A stretch of 64,000 bases of DNA from Coriobacteriaceae bacterium (lineage in GTDB: Bacteria > Actinomycetota > Coriobacteriia > Coriobacteriales > Coriobacteriaceae): contig CABIZD010000006.1 in the NCBI GenBank assembly GCA_902363125.1, positions 58,499 through 122,498 of the forward strand. The letters are read 5' to 3'. Below, in pieces: positions 48,972 through 56,615 of the stretch. Each line of letters starts with the position of its first letter. Within the stretch, counting starts at the first letter, position 1. The notes under the pieces are model-generated. The model searched no databases. It worked only from the letters and a program-made list of their open reading frames with translations, and was not told where the DNA came from. The position numbers and the translations under genes are program-made.

Positions 48972-49061
48972 GCTATTCCCCGCACGCGCGGTGGTGATCC
49001 CTCAGGTAATACAACGGGCATTGCGCTAGCCTGCTGTTTCCCACACACGCGGGGATGATCC
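48972..49061 (+). CRISPR. Relic Type I-E CRISPR array, two repeats and one spacer
   Basis: Two 29-base units, 48972-49000 and 49033-49061, match at 23 of 29 positions and resemble the I-E repeat (CCCCGCACACGCGGGGATGATCC-like, with the hairpin CGCACGCG/CGCGG). They are 61 bases apart, the exact I-E period, leaving a 32-base spacer (49001-49032). Both repeats carry several changes, no third repeat follows at the next period, and no cas gene is in the window. It is therefore probably dead. Confidence 0.6.
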
Positions 49062-49246
49062 CTGCCTGTCCGAGTATGAAGTCAGGCGGCCGAACCGTCT
49101 CGTCACGATGTGACTCGACACGCTAGAGGACAGGGTAGAGCGTCACGTTCTGACGAGCATGGAGGGCTGCGAGTGCCTGGGCAAGTCCGGGGAGTGGCTT
49201 AGACGGCGGGATGGCTTTAGCTCCGCTCCCTTGGGGGTCGAAAGAT

Positions 49247-49705
49247 ATGAAGACATACGTTTATCAGGCGGTGCTCACGCCCGATGAGGACGGTGGTTAC
49301 GACGTGGAGTTTCCCTCGCTACCGGGATGCTTTGCCTGCGGTGACACGATTGCCGAGGCCGCCGAGCAGGCCGTGGACGCGGCGAGCACCTACGTGGCCG
49401 TGCTCGTGAGGGACGGCCTCGCCGTGCTGGAGCCCGAGTTTATCGAGCCCGCAGACGGCGGCCTCTCCATGATGGTCGCCTTCTCCACGGACGAGGGGTA
49501 TATCGTGGAGGGGGAGACGGTCTCGGCGGCCGGAGCCGCGCGCGGGCTCTCCGTTTCCCCCGGCAGGATTACCCACATGCTCGACTCGGGAATCCTCACG
49601 GGCTACCGCAAGGGCCGCCGCACCTATGTGACCGTGGAGAGCATAGCGGCGCGCCTGACCGACACGCCCCGCTCGGGCAGGCCCAAGCGGGGCGTGGTCG
49701 CATAG
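49247..49705 (+). CDS. HicB-family antitoxin-like protein, no HicA seen
   Basis: A 152-residue protein with a HicB N-terminal domain (YVYQAVLTPDEDGGYDVEFPSLPGCFACGDTIAEAAEQAVDAA), a linker, and a C-terminal helix-turn-helix of excisionase/MerR-like character (GLSVSPGRITHMLDSGILTGYRKGRRTYVTVESIAARL). In HicAB the antitoxin masks the HicA mRNA interferase and represses its own promoter. No hicA is adjacent: upstream lies the CRISPR relic and ~185 bases of unassigned DNA, downstream an uncertain antisense ORF. GGGGGT lies ~9 bases before the ATG. A solitary regulator or orphan antitoxin is likely. Confidence 0.7.
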   Translation: MKTYVYQAVLTPDEDGGYDVEFPSLPGCFACGDTIAEAAEQAVDAASTYVAVLVRDGLAVLEPEFIEPADGGLSMMVAFSTDEGYIVEGETVSAAGAARGLSVSPGRITHMLDSGILTGYRKGRRTYVTVESIAARLTDTPRSGRPKRGVVA

Positions 49706-49908
49706 CTTTTGTCCGTCATGAAAGGTGGCCGTAAAAAGGGCTCTTCGGCTGTCCCCCGGGGCGAACTTTTTATGCCGAGTTGAGGTAGCGATTGCCTCTC
49801 GAGAAGTCTGGGAAATGTCCCGAAAAGCGTCGCCGCTCTATCTGGCGCCTCGGTTATCTCCAGGATAGTGAGCCCAACGCCGCGCAGTGCCCTGACCCTC
49901 TCCATCAT
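49624..49908 (-). CDS. Uncertain small ORF antisense to hicB end
   Basis: A possible 94-residue protein on the minus strand. AGGAAA lies right before the ATGATG start and a palindrome TAGCATATGCTA (49914-49925) sits just upstream, so expression is possible. The product (MERVRALRGVGLTILEITEA at the start) has no family I know, and its C-terminal part overlaps hicB. I cannot exclude a chance ORF. Confidence 0.2.
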   Translation of the reverse strand: MMERVRALRGVGLTILEITEAPDRAATLFGTFPRLLERQSLPQLGIKSSPRGTAEEPFLRPPFMTDKSYATTPRLGLPERGVSVRRAAMLSTVT

Positions 49909-50076
49909 TTTCCTAGCATATGCTATGTAGACTCCAAGCCGAACCTCGATTGTCCAACTTCTTCTCCGTAATCTCGCTCCTTTCTGTCCATTCGGGGCGC
50001 AAACTTTTGGTTTTAGATCCCGATGTTGGTAGATGTAAATAAACGGTGGAGCGGCTGCAAAAGATCCGCCTCGCTG

Positions 50077-50186
50077 GGTAAAATCAGGATGTGCCGCGGA
50101 ACCCGCTCCTCAGCTACTCAAACTTCGGAGACGCGGGCAACGCAGGTGCTAATGTCTAAAGGGCCGGCTGCAACCGGCCCTTTTCA
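50077..50186 (+). ncRNA. Candidate antitoxin RNA of a convergent Type I module
   Basis: A -10-like TAAAAT (50079-50084) in GGTAAAATC would start a ~95-base RNA ending at the hairpin 50161-50184 with a CCTTTTC tail. There is no good ORF with a ribosome site. The first 30 bases (50077-50106) are a near copy of the inverted segment 50338-50366 that begins the opposing small-peptide transcript, and GCGGGCAACGC is also common to both. The layout matches the par/Fst type of toxin-antitoxin. Confidence 0.35.
50161..50184. terminator. Bidirectional terminator shared by convergent transcripts
   Basis: GGGCCGG (50161-50167) pairs with CCGGCCC (50174-50180); T-runs follow on both strands (TTTT on plus; the AAA at 50157-50159 gives TTT on minus). 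It would end the plus-strand RNA and the minus-strand peptide mRNA. Confidence 0.7.
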
Positions 50187-50205
50187 TGACTCCCTTCGCT
50201 ATCCG

Positions 50206-50298
50206 TTACTGCTTATATTCCCGCCAGATCGAGTAGAGGTTCCGGGCAATGCCGGTCACATACATCGAGAGGCGCAGGATTTCAAGAAACAAGTTCAT
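50206..50298 (-). CDS. 30-residue hydrophobic peptide, Type I toxin candidate
   Basis: A minus-strand ORF of 30 codons, seven bases after GGGGTGAAG. The peptide is hydrophobic and amphipathic in its first ~24 residues (MNLFLEILRLSMYVTGIARN) and ends in a charged tail WREYKQ. Length, tail and gene setting recall Fst-type membrane toxins. A -10-like TAAAAT (minus, 50360-50365) in GGTAAAATC lies ~60 bases upstream and a terminator follows ~20 bases after the stop. Toxicity and translation are inferred. Confidence 0.45.
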   Translation of the reverse strand: MNLFLEILRLSMYVTGIARNLYSIWREYKQ

Positions 50299-50337
50299 AG
50301 GCTTCACCCCAATCGGAGATCGGAGCGTTGCCCGCAG

Positions 50338-50366
50338 GCGGATTCCGCGGCAGTCAAGATTTTACC
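50338..50366 (-). repeat. Inverted partner of the 50077-50106 segment
   Basis: On the minus strand GGTAAAATC-TTGAC-TGCCGCGGAATCCGC, against GGTAAAATC-AGGATG-TGCCGCGGAACCCGC at 50077-50106. The two arms face each other around the peptide gene. Confidence 0.55.
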
Positions 50367-50406
50367 TCACAGGCCGCGGTGGGAGGCACCCTGCCCATCA
50401 CCTGGT

Positions 50407-50435
50407 TTGGAGCAGTGTCGATCTAACGGGCAATC
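50407..50435 (+). repeat. 29-base direct repeat, copy 2
   Basis: Second copy of the 48611-48639 segment, 1.8 kb away, just outside the small convergent module and after the 73-residue gene. The pair shows past duplication inside this island. Confidence 0.5.
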
Positions 50436-50441
50436 AAACCC

Positions 50442-50663
50442 CTAGCGCTCTTTGAATTGAGCAAGCATCTGCCCGAAGAAGCTGAGCCCGGATGGCTCAT
50501 AAATGAGTGAACCGCCGTCCGCGGTCCTGTAGAGCCCGCAGGGGAGGTAGCGCCCGTCGGGAAGGACATAGAGGTTGGCTTCTTTCTTCAGTCCTGCTGG
50601 AAATAGCGGAATCCCGTTTTCGTCCATTTGGAACTCATCAATATTCGCTATCTCTCTTTCCAT
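50442..50663 (-). CDS. 73-residue hypothetical protein
   Basis: A small acidic protein (MEREIANIDEFQMDENGIPLF) with a beta-rich middle ANLYVLPDGRYLPCGLYRTADGGSLIYEPSG and a helical end. No family is recognised. AGGCGCC lies before the ATG but is a weak ribosome site. It is 35 bases from the ADP-ribosylglycohydrolase gene, in the same direction, and may be co-transcribed with it. Confidence 0.5.
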   Translation of the reverse strand: MEREIANIDEFQMDENGIPLFPAGLKKEANLYVLPDGRYLPCGLYRTADGGSLIYEPSGLSFFGQMLAQFKER

Positions 50664-50698
50664 GGCGCCTGCTGGTCAGTTTCTATCGTAAGTGCGCC

Positions 50699-51487
50699 CT
50701 AAAACAAACACTGCTCTATCAGCTCTTTACCGCGCAAGGCGTCGATCCACTCTCGTGGAATTGCGTCGATGCCGTATGCCGTGCCGGCGAGCGCACCTGC
50801 GACGGCTGCGGTGGTGTCGGTGTCGTCGCCCAGGTTGACGGCGGCAAGCACGCAATCTTCGTAGCTGTTAGTGTTGACGAAGCACCAGGTGGCTGCCTTA
50901 AGCGTGTCGCGCACGAAGCCACCTGACCTGATCTCCTGCTCAGGCACGCCTTTCAGATGGAATGCCCACGAGTGGAGCGCGTCGTTCATCACATCCCTCA
51001 TCAGCTCGACAAATATGATGCACGCGTCGGTCGATGTTCTGTGAGCGTGCGTTATCGCGGAGACCTCGCAGATTTCGTCGTCGGTCGCGTCGGTGAACGC
51101 CAGGGGCGCGATGCGCATGAGCGAACCGTTGCCGTTGTCGCGCTCGCCGGAGCCTCCTTTGCCGGTGTGCAAGGCGCGGGCGGTCGTGCCGCCATAATCG
51201 AAAACGCCGTCGATCGTATACTCGCCACGGGCAATCCAGCTGACGAATTTGTCGCGCATGTCTGCGGTGTCGATGTGCCCAAGCTCTCTAATCGAGTCGC
51301 AGGTAGCAAGCGTCATGGACGTGTCATCGCTCCAGGTGCCGGCGGGCTGTCCGTGCGTGCCGTAGCCGATCATGTCGGTGCATTCGAACGTGCCGCGAGG
51401 CATAAACTCGTATGGAACGCCCAGCGCGTCGCCGACGGCAAGCCCATAGATGCAATCGCGTAGTGTTGTTTTCGGTCTGTCTGTCAT
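50699..51487 (-). CDS. ADP-ribosylglycohydrolase family protein
   Basis: A 262-residue ARH/DraG-type enzyme that removes ADP-ribose from proteins or nucleic acids or cleaves related ADP-ribose esters. Seen: AVGDALGVPYEF, the metal-binding WSDDTSMTLA, NGNGSLMRIAPLA, THAHRTSTDA and the C-terminal LGDDTDTTAAVAGALAGTAYG, the two-magnesium site. All acidic ligands are kept, so it should be active. In defence islands such hydrolases can act as antitoxins to ADP-ribosyltransferase toxins, but no such toxin is visible here. The ATG is preceded by AGGAGCGC. Confidence 0.85.
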   Translation of the reverse strand: MTDRPKTTLRDCIYGLAVGDALGVPYEFMPRGTFECTDMIGYGTHGQPAGTWSDDTSMTLATCDSIRELGHIDTADMRDKFVSWIARGEYTIDGVFDYGGTTARALHTGKGGSGERDNGNGSLMRIAPLAFTDATDDEICEVSAITHAHRTSTDACIIFVELMRDVMNDALHSWAFHLKGVPEQEIRSGGFVRDTLKAATWCFVNTNSYEDCVLAAVNLGDDTDTTAAVAGALAGTAYGIDAIPREWIDALRGKELIEQCLF

Positions 51488-51550
51488 GGAGCGCTCCTCT
51501 TATGTCGGGGGATATGAAACGCCGTCGGGGGTATCGGTCGCAACGTGCTG

Positions 51551-52600
51551 CTACCCTTGCGCTTTGCCATTAGTCGCTTCGTTGATGGCGCGGTACTCGG
51601 CACTCAGCTCGCGCGCCAGCTCTTCCTTGCTTGGAAGATACGGCAGGTATTTGGCGGCAAACACTTGGTCGTTGTCTTCGGGCAGCGTGTACTCGACAAT
51701 CGAATCGCTTTTGTCCGCGCAGAGCACGATGCCTATGGGCGGATTGTCGCCTTCGTTCATGAGCTCGCGCGTGTAGTAGTTCACATACATTTGCATCTGG
51801 CCCAGGTCCTGATGCGTAAGGTCATCGGTCTTAAGGTCGATGAGCACGAAGCAGCGCATCAGATAGTTGTAAAAAACAAGGTCAATATAGAAATGGCGCC
51901 CATCAAAGGTGATGCGCTTTTGGCGCGCCTCGAAAGCGAAGCCACGACCAAGCTCCAGCAGGAACTTCTGAAGATGCGTGATGAGCGCCTGCTCTAGATC
52001 GCTCTCGCGAAACGTAGCATCGTCCGAGAAACCTAAAAACTCCAGTACATATGGGTCGCGGATGATATCCTCGGGGCGACGAGCCGGGGCGCTCTCTTGG
52101 ATTTCCTGGGTGACGGCCTCTTTGTCCTTGCTGGTAAGTAGGCGCTCGCGGAACATGGTGTTGATCTGGCGTTCGAGCTGGCGCGTGCTCCAGCGAGAAA
52201 CGGCGCATTCGTTCATGTACCATGTGCGAGCATCAGGGTCGGGAATGCGCATCAACCTGCGGTAATGAGTCCAGCTCAATTCGCTACGCAGTGCGTCGCG
52301 AATTGGAAACGCAAGAAAGAACTGACGCATATTGCGAAGGTTTGCGATGCTAAAGCCTCTTCCGAAATCCGCGGTAAGCCTTCTGGAGAGGCCTGCAATC
52401 AATGCCTCTCCATATGCTGCGCGCCCCTCTCCGCCCTGCTCATCAACAATACTTTTGCCGATCTCCCAATATGCCTCAACCATCGCAAAGTTAACGGCGG
52501 TATAGGCCTTGTTGCGAGCGGCGTTGAGAATCGAGGAAACCTGCTTGTAAAAAACTTCTGGCACGATTGCCGATTCTCCACGGTTTACCAGTTCGCCCAT
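51551..52600 (-). CDS. DUF1016/YhcG-type PD-(D/E)xK nuclease protein
   Basis: A 349-residue protein. The N-terminal DUF1016 helical domain (AVNFAMVEAYWEIGKSIVDEQ, LSRRLTADFGRGFSIANLRNMRQFF) precedes a PDDEXK nuclease (RKRITFDGRHFYIDLVFYN ... CFVLIDLKTDDL), with D and D-x-K of the catalytic site kept, and a final YTLPEDNDQVFAAKYLPYLPSKEEL block. Family members occur beside Type I restriction systems and in recombination-linked loci; substrates are unknown. GAGGAAAG lies upstream of the GTG/ATG start. It is ~65 bases from the ADP-ribosylglycohydrolase gene on the same strand. Confidence 0.85.
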   Translation of the reverse strand: MGELVNRGESAIVPEVFYKQVSSILNAARNKAYTAVNFAMVEAYWEIGKSIVDEQGGEGRAAYGEALIAGLSRRLTADFGRGFSIANLRNMRQFFLAFPIRDALRSELSWTHYRRLMRIPDPDARTWYMNECAVSRWSTRQLERQINTMFRERLLTSKDKEAVTQEIQESAPARRPEDIIRDPYVLEFLGFSDDATFRESDLEQALITHLQKFLLELGRGFAFEARQKRITFDGRHFYIDLVFYNYLMRCFVLIDLKTDDLTHQDLGQMQMYVNYYTRELMNEGDNPPIGIVLCADKSDSIVEYTLPEDNDQVFAAKYLPYLPSKEELARELSAEYRAINEATNGKAQG

Positions 52601-52717
52601 CACTGTCGCCCCACTTTCCTCTTGTGGAATGCATCTTTATCGCATTTAGTTTAAAGCCTCGCGCGGACACGAATTGCTGTGCTGTCTGGCACCTTCGCAT
52701 GGGAGCCTTGCGGTGAC

Positions 52718-52723
52718 TAAAAT
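52718..52723 (+). promoter_or_regulatory. Candidate -10 of PH-like gene copy 2
   Basis: TAAAAT, with TTCGCA (52694-52699) 18 bases upstream as a weak -35, 45 bases before the ATG. Confidence 0.3.
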
Positions 52724-52768
52724 GTGACCATAGAGGCAGTTTTAGCGAACCCCACGGGAGTGACGCGT

Positions 52769-53038
52769 ATGGACAACAACACGCTGCTATTCCAGGACAA
52801 AGGTTCGGGTAGGTATAAAGACGTCAAGATCTACCCCAACCGTATTGAGGTGCTCAAGAAGGGCACTTTTGGTGGCAAGCACACCGAGATTGTCTACCTT
52901 AAGGACATCACGGGGGTCAACAGGATCAAGGGTCGCGACGTTTTCCTGCGTAACAGGCTGTTGACCGCTTGCGTCTTTAGCCTGAGTAGCCGTGCGAAGG
53001 CCCAGGAATTTGTGAAAGCGCTGAACATGGTGATGTAA
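52769..53038 (+). CDS. PH-like small protein, copy 2
   Basis: An 89-residue paralogue of the protein at 48696-48965, with the same strand pattern (NTLLFQDKGSGRYKDVKIYP, TEIVYLKDITGVNRIKG, FSLSSRAKAQEFVKALNMVM) and the same number of residues. The ATG at 52769 lines up with the other copy; CGGGAGTGACGCGT lies before it. The two copies frame the CRISPR relic, hicB, the convergent small module, the ARH enzyme and the nuclease. This points to duplication or to insertion of the intervening DNA into one locus. Confidence 0.65.
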   Translation: MDNNTLLFQDKGSGRYKDVKIYPNRIEVLKKGTFGGKHTEIVYLKDITGVNRIKGRDVFLRNRLLTACVFSLSSRAKAQEFVKALNMVM

Positions 53039-53066
53039 CCGATAGCGGCGTTCGGGCCAAGGTAAA

Positions 53067-53101
53067 AATCGGGGCGCAGAACGGTATTCTGCGCCCCGAT
53101 T
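53067..53101 (-). terminator. Terminator of the PI-PLC gene
   Basis: AATCGGGGCGCAGAA (53067-53081) pairs perfectly with TTCTGCGCCCCGATT (53087-53101). On the minus strand TTTTT follows, so it ends the PI-PLC transcript; it may also stop the PH-like gene. Confidence 0.85.
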
Positions 53102-53130
53102 GAGTTAATGCGCCCAAAAGACTGGCTTGC

Positions 53131-55632
53131 CTATTCGTTAACGTCCTCGGTATTGTCGCGGTCACTGGCAAGCATTGCTGCACCTGCGACCGTTGTCGCC
53201 ACGGCGGCAGCGGCGAGCCCGGCGGCGATGCCGGAGCCATCGCCCGTGCCGGCGAGTTTTCCGCCCGAGCTCTTGCCCTTGTTGCCCTTACCGTTCTTAT
53301 CAGCGCTGCCTGCGTTGGAACCCGTGCCACCGTCGGTGCCGCTGCCGGTGCCGCCCGCACTGCCCGAGGCCGCTACGGTAAAGCTTGCGGCTCCGTCGCT
53401 GGCGAGCGTGTAGTTCTGCGCCGCGTTGCCCAAGAGACCGTTCACGCGCACCCAGTACGTCCCTGCGGCAAATGTTTCGCCCTCGGCCATCGCCGTTCCC
53501 GGAGCGCCGTTCGCGTCGTGCACAAACTCGAGCTGGGCCGTGCAGGCATCGGTTTCGAGCTTGCCCTCGAGTGATGCCGCAATCTTGGCGCGCACGTCTT
53601 CGCCGGCCTTAAGGCCTTCGAGTCCCTCAAAATGGGGCGTCAGCGCGCGTGGATCGATATCGATGGGTACGGAGCCCTGCAGCCCTGTAGCGGTCTCGTT
53701 GCCCAAGGCGTCGACATCAACGTATTCGATGGCAAATGCACGGCCCGAAGCCGCTACATTGAGTACGTTGCTGCTGTCGGCAAGGCGGAAATGACCCTCG
53801 CCAACGGTCTTGCCATCCTGGAATGAGGCATCGCTCAGCGAGTCGCCGTACGTCATGCGTATGCGGGTCGGGAGATAGTACGGGAGATAGTACGAAGCCG
53901 TCTGCTTGTGCTCCGTATCGTAATTGCGCTGATAGATGCTCCGGGCCAGCGCCGCATCAACAAAGTCGGATGCGATGATGCCAATGTGCTTGAGGTAATC
54001 TGACTTTGTATCCTCGATGCCGCTGGGATTGATGTACGGGCTCTTATACAGATGCTCGTTGACTACTCGTGCCGAGGTAAAAGGATTGCCTCCGTGCGAC
54101 AAGCCCGTGCAGCTGGTGTAGTTGATAGACCAGCAACGCTCCAGGACTTTCTCCTTGGCCCCGTTATCGTCCTCGACATCTACCTCGTTGCGCGTGCGCC
54201 CGGACGTTTCCTTCAGCGCATTATCGACCCAGCTGAGCTTGTCGGTTCCCGTGAGTTTGTACTTGTCCTGGGCGTATACCTTGGTGCAATAGGGCTCTTT
54301 GTCGCCTGTTTCCCCCGCGGCTTCAAAGCCCCGCGCGTCTTGGACGAGACACATAGTGGCGCTGTCGGAGTGAGCCTTGATCTGGTCATCCCATTCGGTA
54401 AGGTCGAGGCCCCACGTGTGGCCGCTTACACTGTTGCCGGCGAGCCTAAATCGACGCAGCAGAACGATCTTTCCGCGCACCTCGTGTAGCGTGGGGATTC
54501 GGCTCGACGTATAGAACAGTTTGGGGTTGTCGTCCAAAACCTTGGCGAAAGCCGTCGTAACACTTTCGTCGGTAGCCTCGTCGTTGCCTCGTGATACAAG
54601 CATGATGAGCGCTTCTGTCGGGTTTTCGTTCAAAAACGTTTTGAAGTAGCCTATGACATCGGAAAGATGCATAAAGTACGCGTCTTTTTTGAGCAGGTAG
54701 TAATCCCCGTGGTCGATACCGGGGTTGTCGCCCTTTCCGAGCCGGATATCAAAATAGCGAATGCCTTCGAGCAACTGCGTGGGAATGTAATCCTGCTGGC
54801 ATTTTACTTGCGAGGATTGGGGCTCGGTGTCGTTGTCCACACTGCAAGTGCTCGAATCGTGCGTGCCCGGGATGCTCAGCTCGTCGAGGAACTTATTGTC
54901 GTCGACGTATTTCATCCAACATGGCCCATCGACGTAGCTGCTGTACGTGATCCAGTCGAGGCTGCTAACCGTGGCATCGTTCTTTTTCATGTCGTAACCG
55001 ATAAGTTCGAGCTCCCACGGAATGCTCTTACTCTTATGGCAGATCTTATTGTTGTCCTGGTCTTCGCCGTTCGATTCTATTGCCAGGTACTTAATGTCTT
55101 TTTTCTCGGTTTCTTTCTCGACCGTGCGGTCTCGGATGATATAGGTTCCGTTTGATTGACGCTCGAACGCAAAAGAGCGGCTGGGCTTGCCGTCATGCTC
55201 GCCACTCCATACGTGGATGACCTTTCCGTCTTTGTCCGAGTCGCCATCGACCGACCAAATGCTGTAGCCCGTCTTTTTATGCTCTTCGAAATTGAGCAAG
55301 GTGCGGATAGCATACCAGTTTGTATCGTCATTCTTGGTCGTTACGTTCTCAAGGATGAGCTTGCTGGACGTGCCGTCATTAAACAGATGGCAGACGTTGC
55401 CGATGACGTTGCCGTCTTCGTTAACGCTTGCGGTACGAAAATAGCCCGCGGGGCGAAGGCGAATGACGAAATTGTTGAGGCTGACTGCTGGCCCGGCCGT
55501 GCCGTCCGCAAAGGCTGCCCGCGGGCTAATGCCCAGCATGGCGGTTTCGGGCAGGCTTGCAAGTGGCGACAACGCCGCGAGTCCAAGGCCCAACGTAAAT
55601 GCTCGGCGGCTGATGGCGTGATGTTCGGTCAT
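53131..55632 (-). CDS. Tat-exported PI-PLC X-domain protein, membrane anchored
   Basis: An 833-residue surface protein. A twin-arginine signal (SRRAFTLGLGLAALSP, RR at 9-10) ends near AFADG. Residues ~50-210 look like a ricin-type beta-trefoil. The phosphatidylinositol-specific phospholipase C X domain follows, with catalytic H258 in SIPGTHDSS, FDIRLG (~294-299) and H308 in DHGDYYLL. A later beta domain (~650-770) and a Gly/Ser/Lys-rich linker lead to a C-terminal membrane helix (IAAGLAAAAVATTVAGAAML) and charged end. It would cleave phosphoinositides or GPI-type lipids at the cell surface, so it may act on host membranes. GGAGAAG precedes the ATG. Confidence 0.85.
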   Translation of the reverse strand: MTEHHAISRRAFTLGLGLAALSPLASLPETAMLGISPRAAFADGTAGPAVSLNNFVIRLRPAGYFRTASVNEDGNVIGNVCHLFNDGTSSKLILENVTTKNDDTNWYAIRTLLNFEEHKKTGYSIWSVDGDSDKDGKVIHVWSGEHDGKPSRSFAFERQSNGTYIIRDRTVEKETEKKDIKYLAIESNGEDQDNNKICHKSKSIPWELELIGYDMKKNDATVSSLDWITYSSYVDGPCWMKYVDDNKFLDELSIPGTHDSSTCSVDNDTEPQSSQVKCQQDYIPTQLLEGIRYFDIRLGKGDNPGIDHGDYYLLKKDAYFMHLSDVIGYFKTFLNENPTEALIMLVSRGNDEATDESVTTAFAKVLDDNPKLFYTSSRIPTLHEVRGKIVLLRRFRLAGNSVSGHTWGLDLTEWDDQIKAHSDSATMCLVQDARGFEAAGETGDKEPYCTKVYAQDKYKLTGTDKLSWVDNALKETSGRTRNEVDVEDDNGAKEKVLERCWSINYTSCTGLSHGGNPFTSARVVNEHLYKSPYINPSGIEDTKSDYLKHIGIIASDFVDAALARSIYQRNYDTEHKQTASYYLPYYLPTRIRMTYGDSLSDASFQDGKTVGEGHFRLADSSNVLNVAASGRAFAIEYVDVDALGNETATGLQGSVPIDIDPRALTPHFEGLEGLKAGEDVRAKIAASLEGKLETDACTAQLEFVHDANGAPGTAMAEGETFAAGTYWVRVNGLLGNAAQNYTLASDGAASFTVAASGSAGGTGSGTDGGTGSNAGSADKNGKGNKGKSSGGKLAGTGDGSGIAAGLAAAAVATTVAGAAMLASDRDNTEDVNE

Positions 55633-55833
55633 AACTTCTCCATTCGCAGAGTGCGGTTATGCGATAGTTTTGGTCACTATACTGCTCAGATGTTTAAAGA
55701 TGCTGGTTTAATTGTCTGCGCGGCACAATAAATCGGCGGGCGGACGTGTTGGGGCGTTTGTCGTTTTCGTACTGTTGCCACATTTGGGGCGGTTCCGACG
55801 TCCGGCATCCTCGCGTTCGTCGGCTACAGGCAT

Positions 55834-55866
55834 AAGAAAGGGAGGGTCGGTTTACCGGCCCTCCCT
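55834..55866 (-). terminator. Terminator after lipoprotein gene
   Basis: GGGAGGG-tCGG pairs with CCG-gCCCTCCC (55841-55865); on the minus strand CTTTCTT follows. It serves the lipoprotein gene at 55938-56543. Confidence 0.6.
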
Positions 55867-55937
55867 GGGTACGAAGCGCTGGGGTACCGTCGCTTGTTTG
55901 CACTGCGACCGTGTTTTCCGTTGCGCTCGCCAATCGC

Positions 55938-56543
55938 TTAGCGCTTGATCTCGATATCGTCGAGCTTGACGTCCATGGCCTCGGTCTTGGCCTCGGCGAT
56001 GTCGTCGGCAAATTCCAGAGACTTCATCATGGTCTCGACGGCGTCCTTGTGTTCCTCGACGTTGTCGATGCGCACGTACACGCTGCCGCCGTCAACGTCG
56101 GTGAAGTACTCGGTCGTCACGCCGCCCGAGTGCGTAAAGTAGGCGCTGCGCCAGGTCTTGCCGTTGTACTTAACGGGATCGCTCTCGGTCCATCCGGAGT
56201 TGGCCTTCCACTTTGCCTCGTAGTCGAACAGTTCATCGGCGTTCTTGTCAGGATCGAAGACGGGGATGAAGCGGTCGCTGGCATGCTCGCTCTCGGTGAA
56301 CTTAAACTGGGCCCTGTCGGCGGTGTCGCCTGCGACGTCGGTGATCTCGACGCCCTCGGGGACCTCGACCTTAAACCAAATGAAGTCGGTCCTCATATCC
56401 ACGGCTGGCTTTTCTGCGCCGCCGCCACCGCCACCGCCACTGCCGGTAGCGCCGCCGCTGCCGCCGCCACCGCAGCCCACCAGGGCAACTGCGGCAAAGA
56501 GGCTTATGCAGAGGGTGAGAATCGCAAAGGCCTTCTTTTTCAT
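55938..56543 (-). CDS. Lipoprotein of unknown function
   Basis: A 201-residue lipoprotein: basic start MKKK, hydrophobic stretch and lipobox AALVGC-type (VALVGC, Cys24), then a Gly-rich spacer (~25-44). The mature part (~48-201) has a mixed alpha/beta pattern (FIWFKVEVPEGVEITDV ... TWRSAYFTHSGGVTTEYFTDVDGGSVYVRIDNVEE) and a Lys/Glu-rich end. No family is recognised. AGGAGGACACGACC precedes the ATG. It is followed by its own terminator, so it is expressed alone. Confidence 0.65.
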   Translation of the reverse strand: MKKKAFAILTLCISLFAAVALVGCGGGGSGGATGSGGGGGGGAEKPAVDMRTDFIWFKVEVPEGVEITDVAGDTADRAQFKFTESEHASDRFIPVFDPDKNADELFDYEAKWKANSGWTESDPVKYNGKTWRSAYFTHSGGVTTEYFTDVDGGSVYVRIDNVEEHKDAVETMMKSLEFADDIAEAKTEAMDVKLDDIEIKR

Positions 56544-56615
56544 GGTCGTGTCCTCCTCGATCTGTAACCGCCCACGGATTACCTGCCTTTACTGTACGCG
56601 TGGACGGCTCGCTAG

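Noticed and set aside
49159..49284. Short plus-strand ORF overlapping the start of hicB as a hicA relic
   Set aside because: The product has no clear dsRBD-like HicA pattern or catalytic His and no good ribosome site; too weak to list as a gene.
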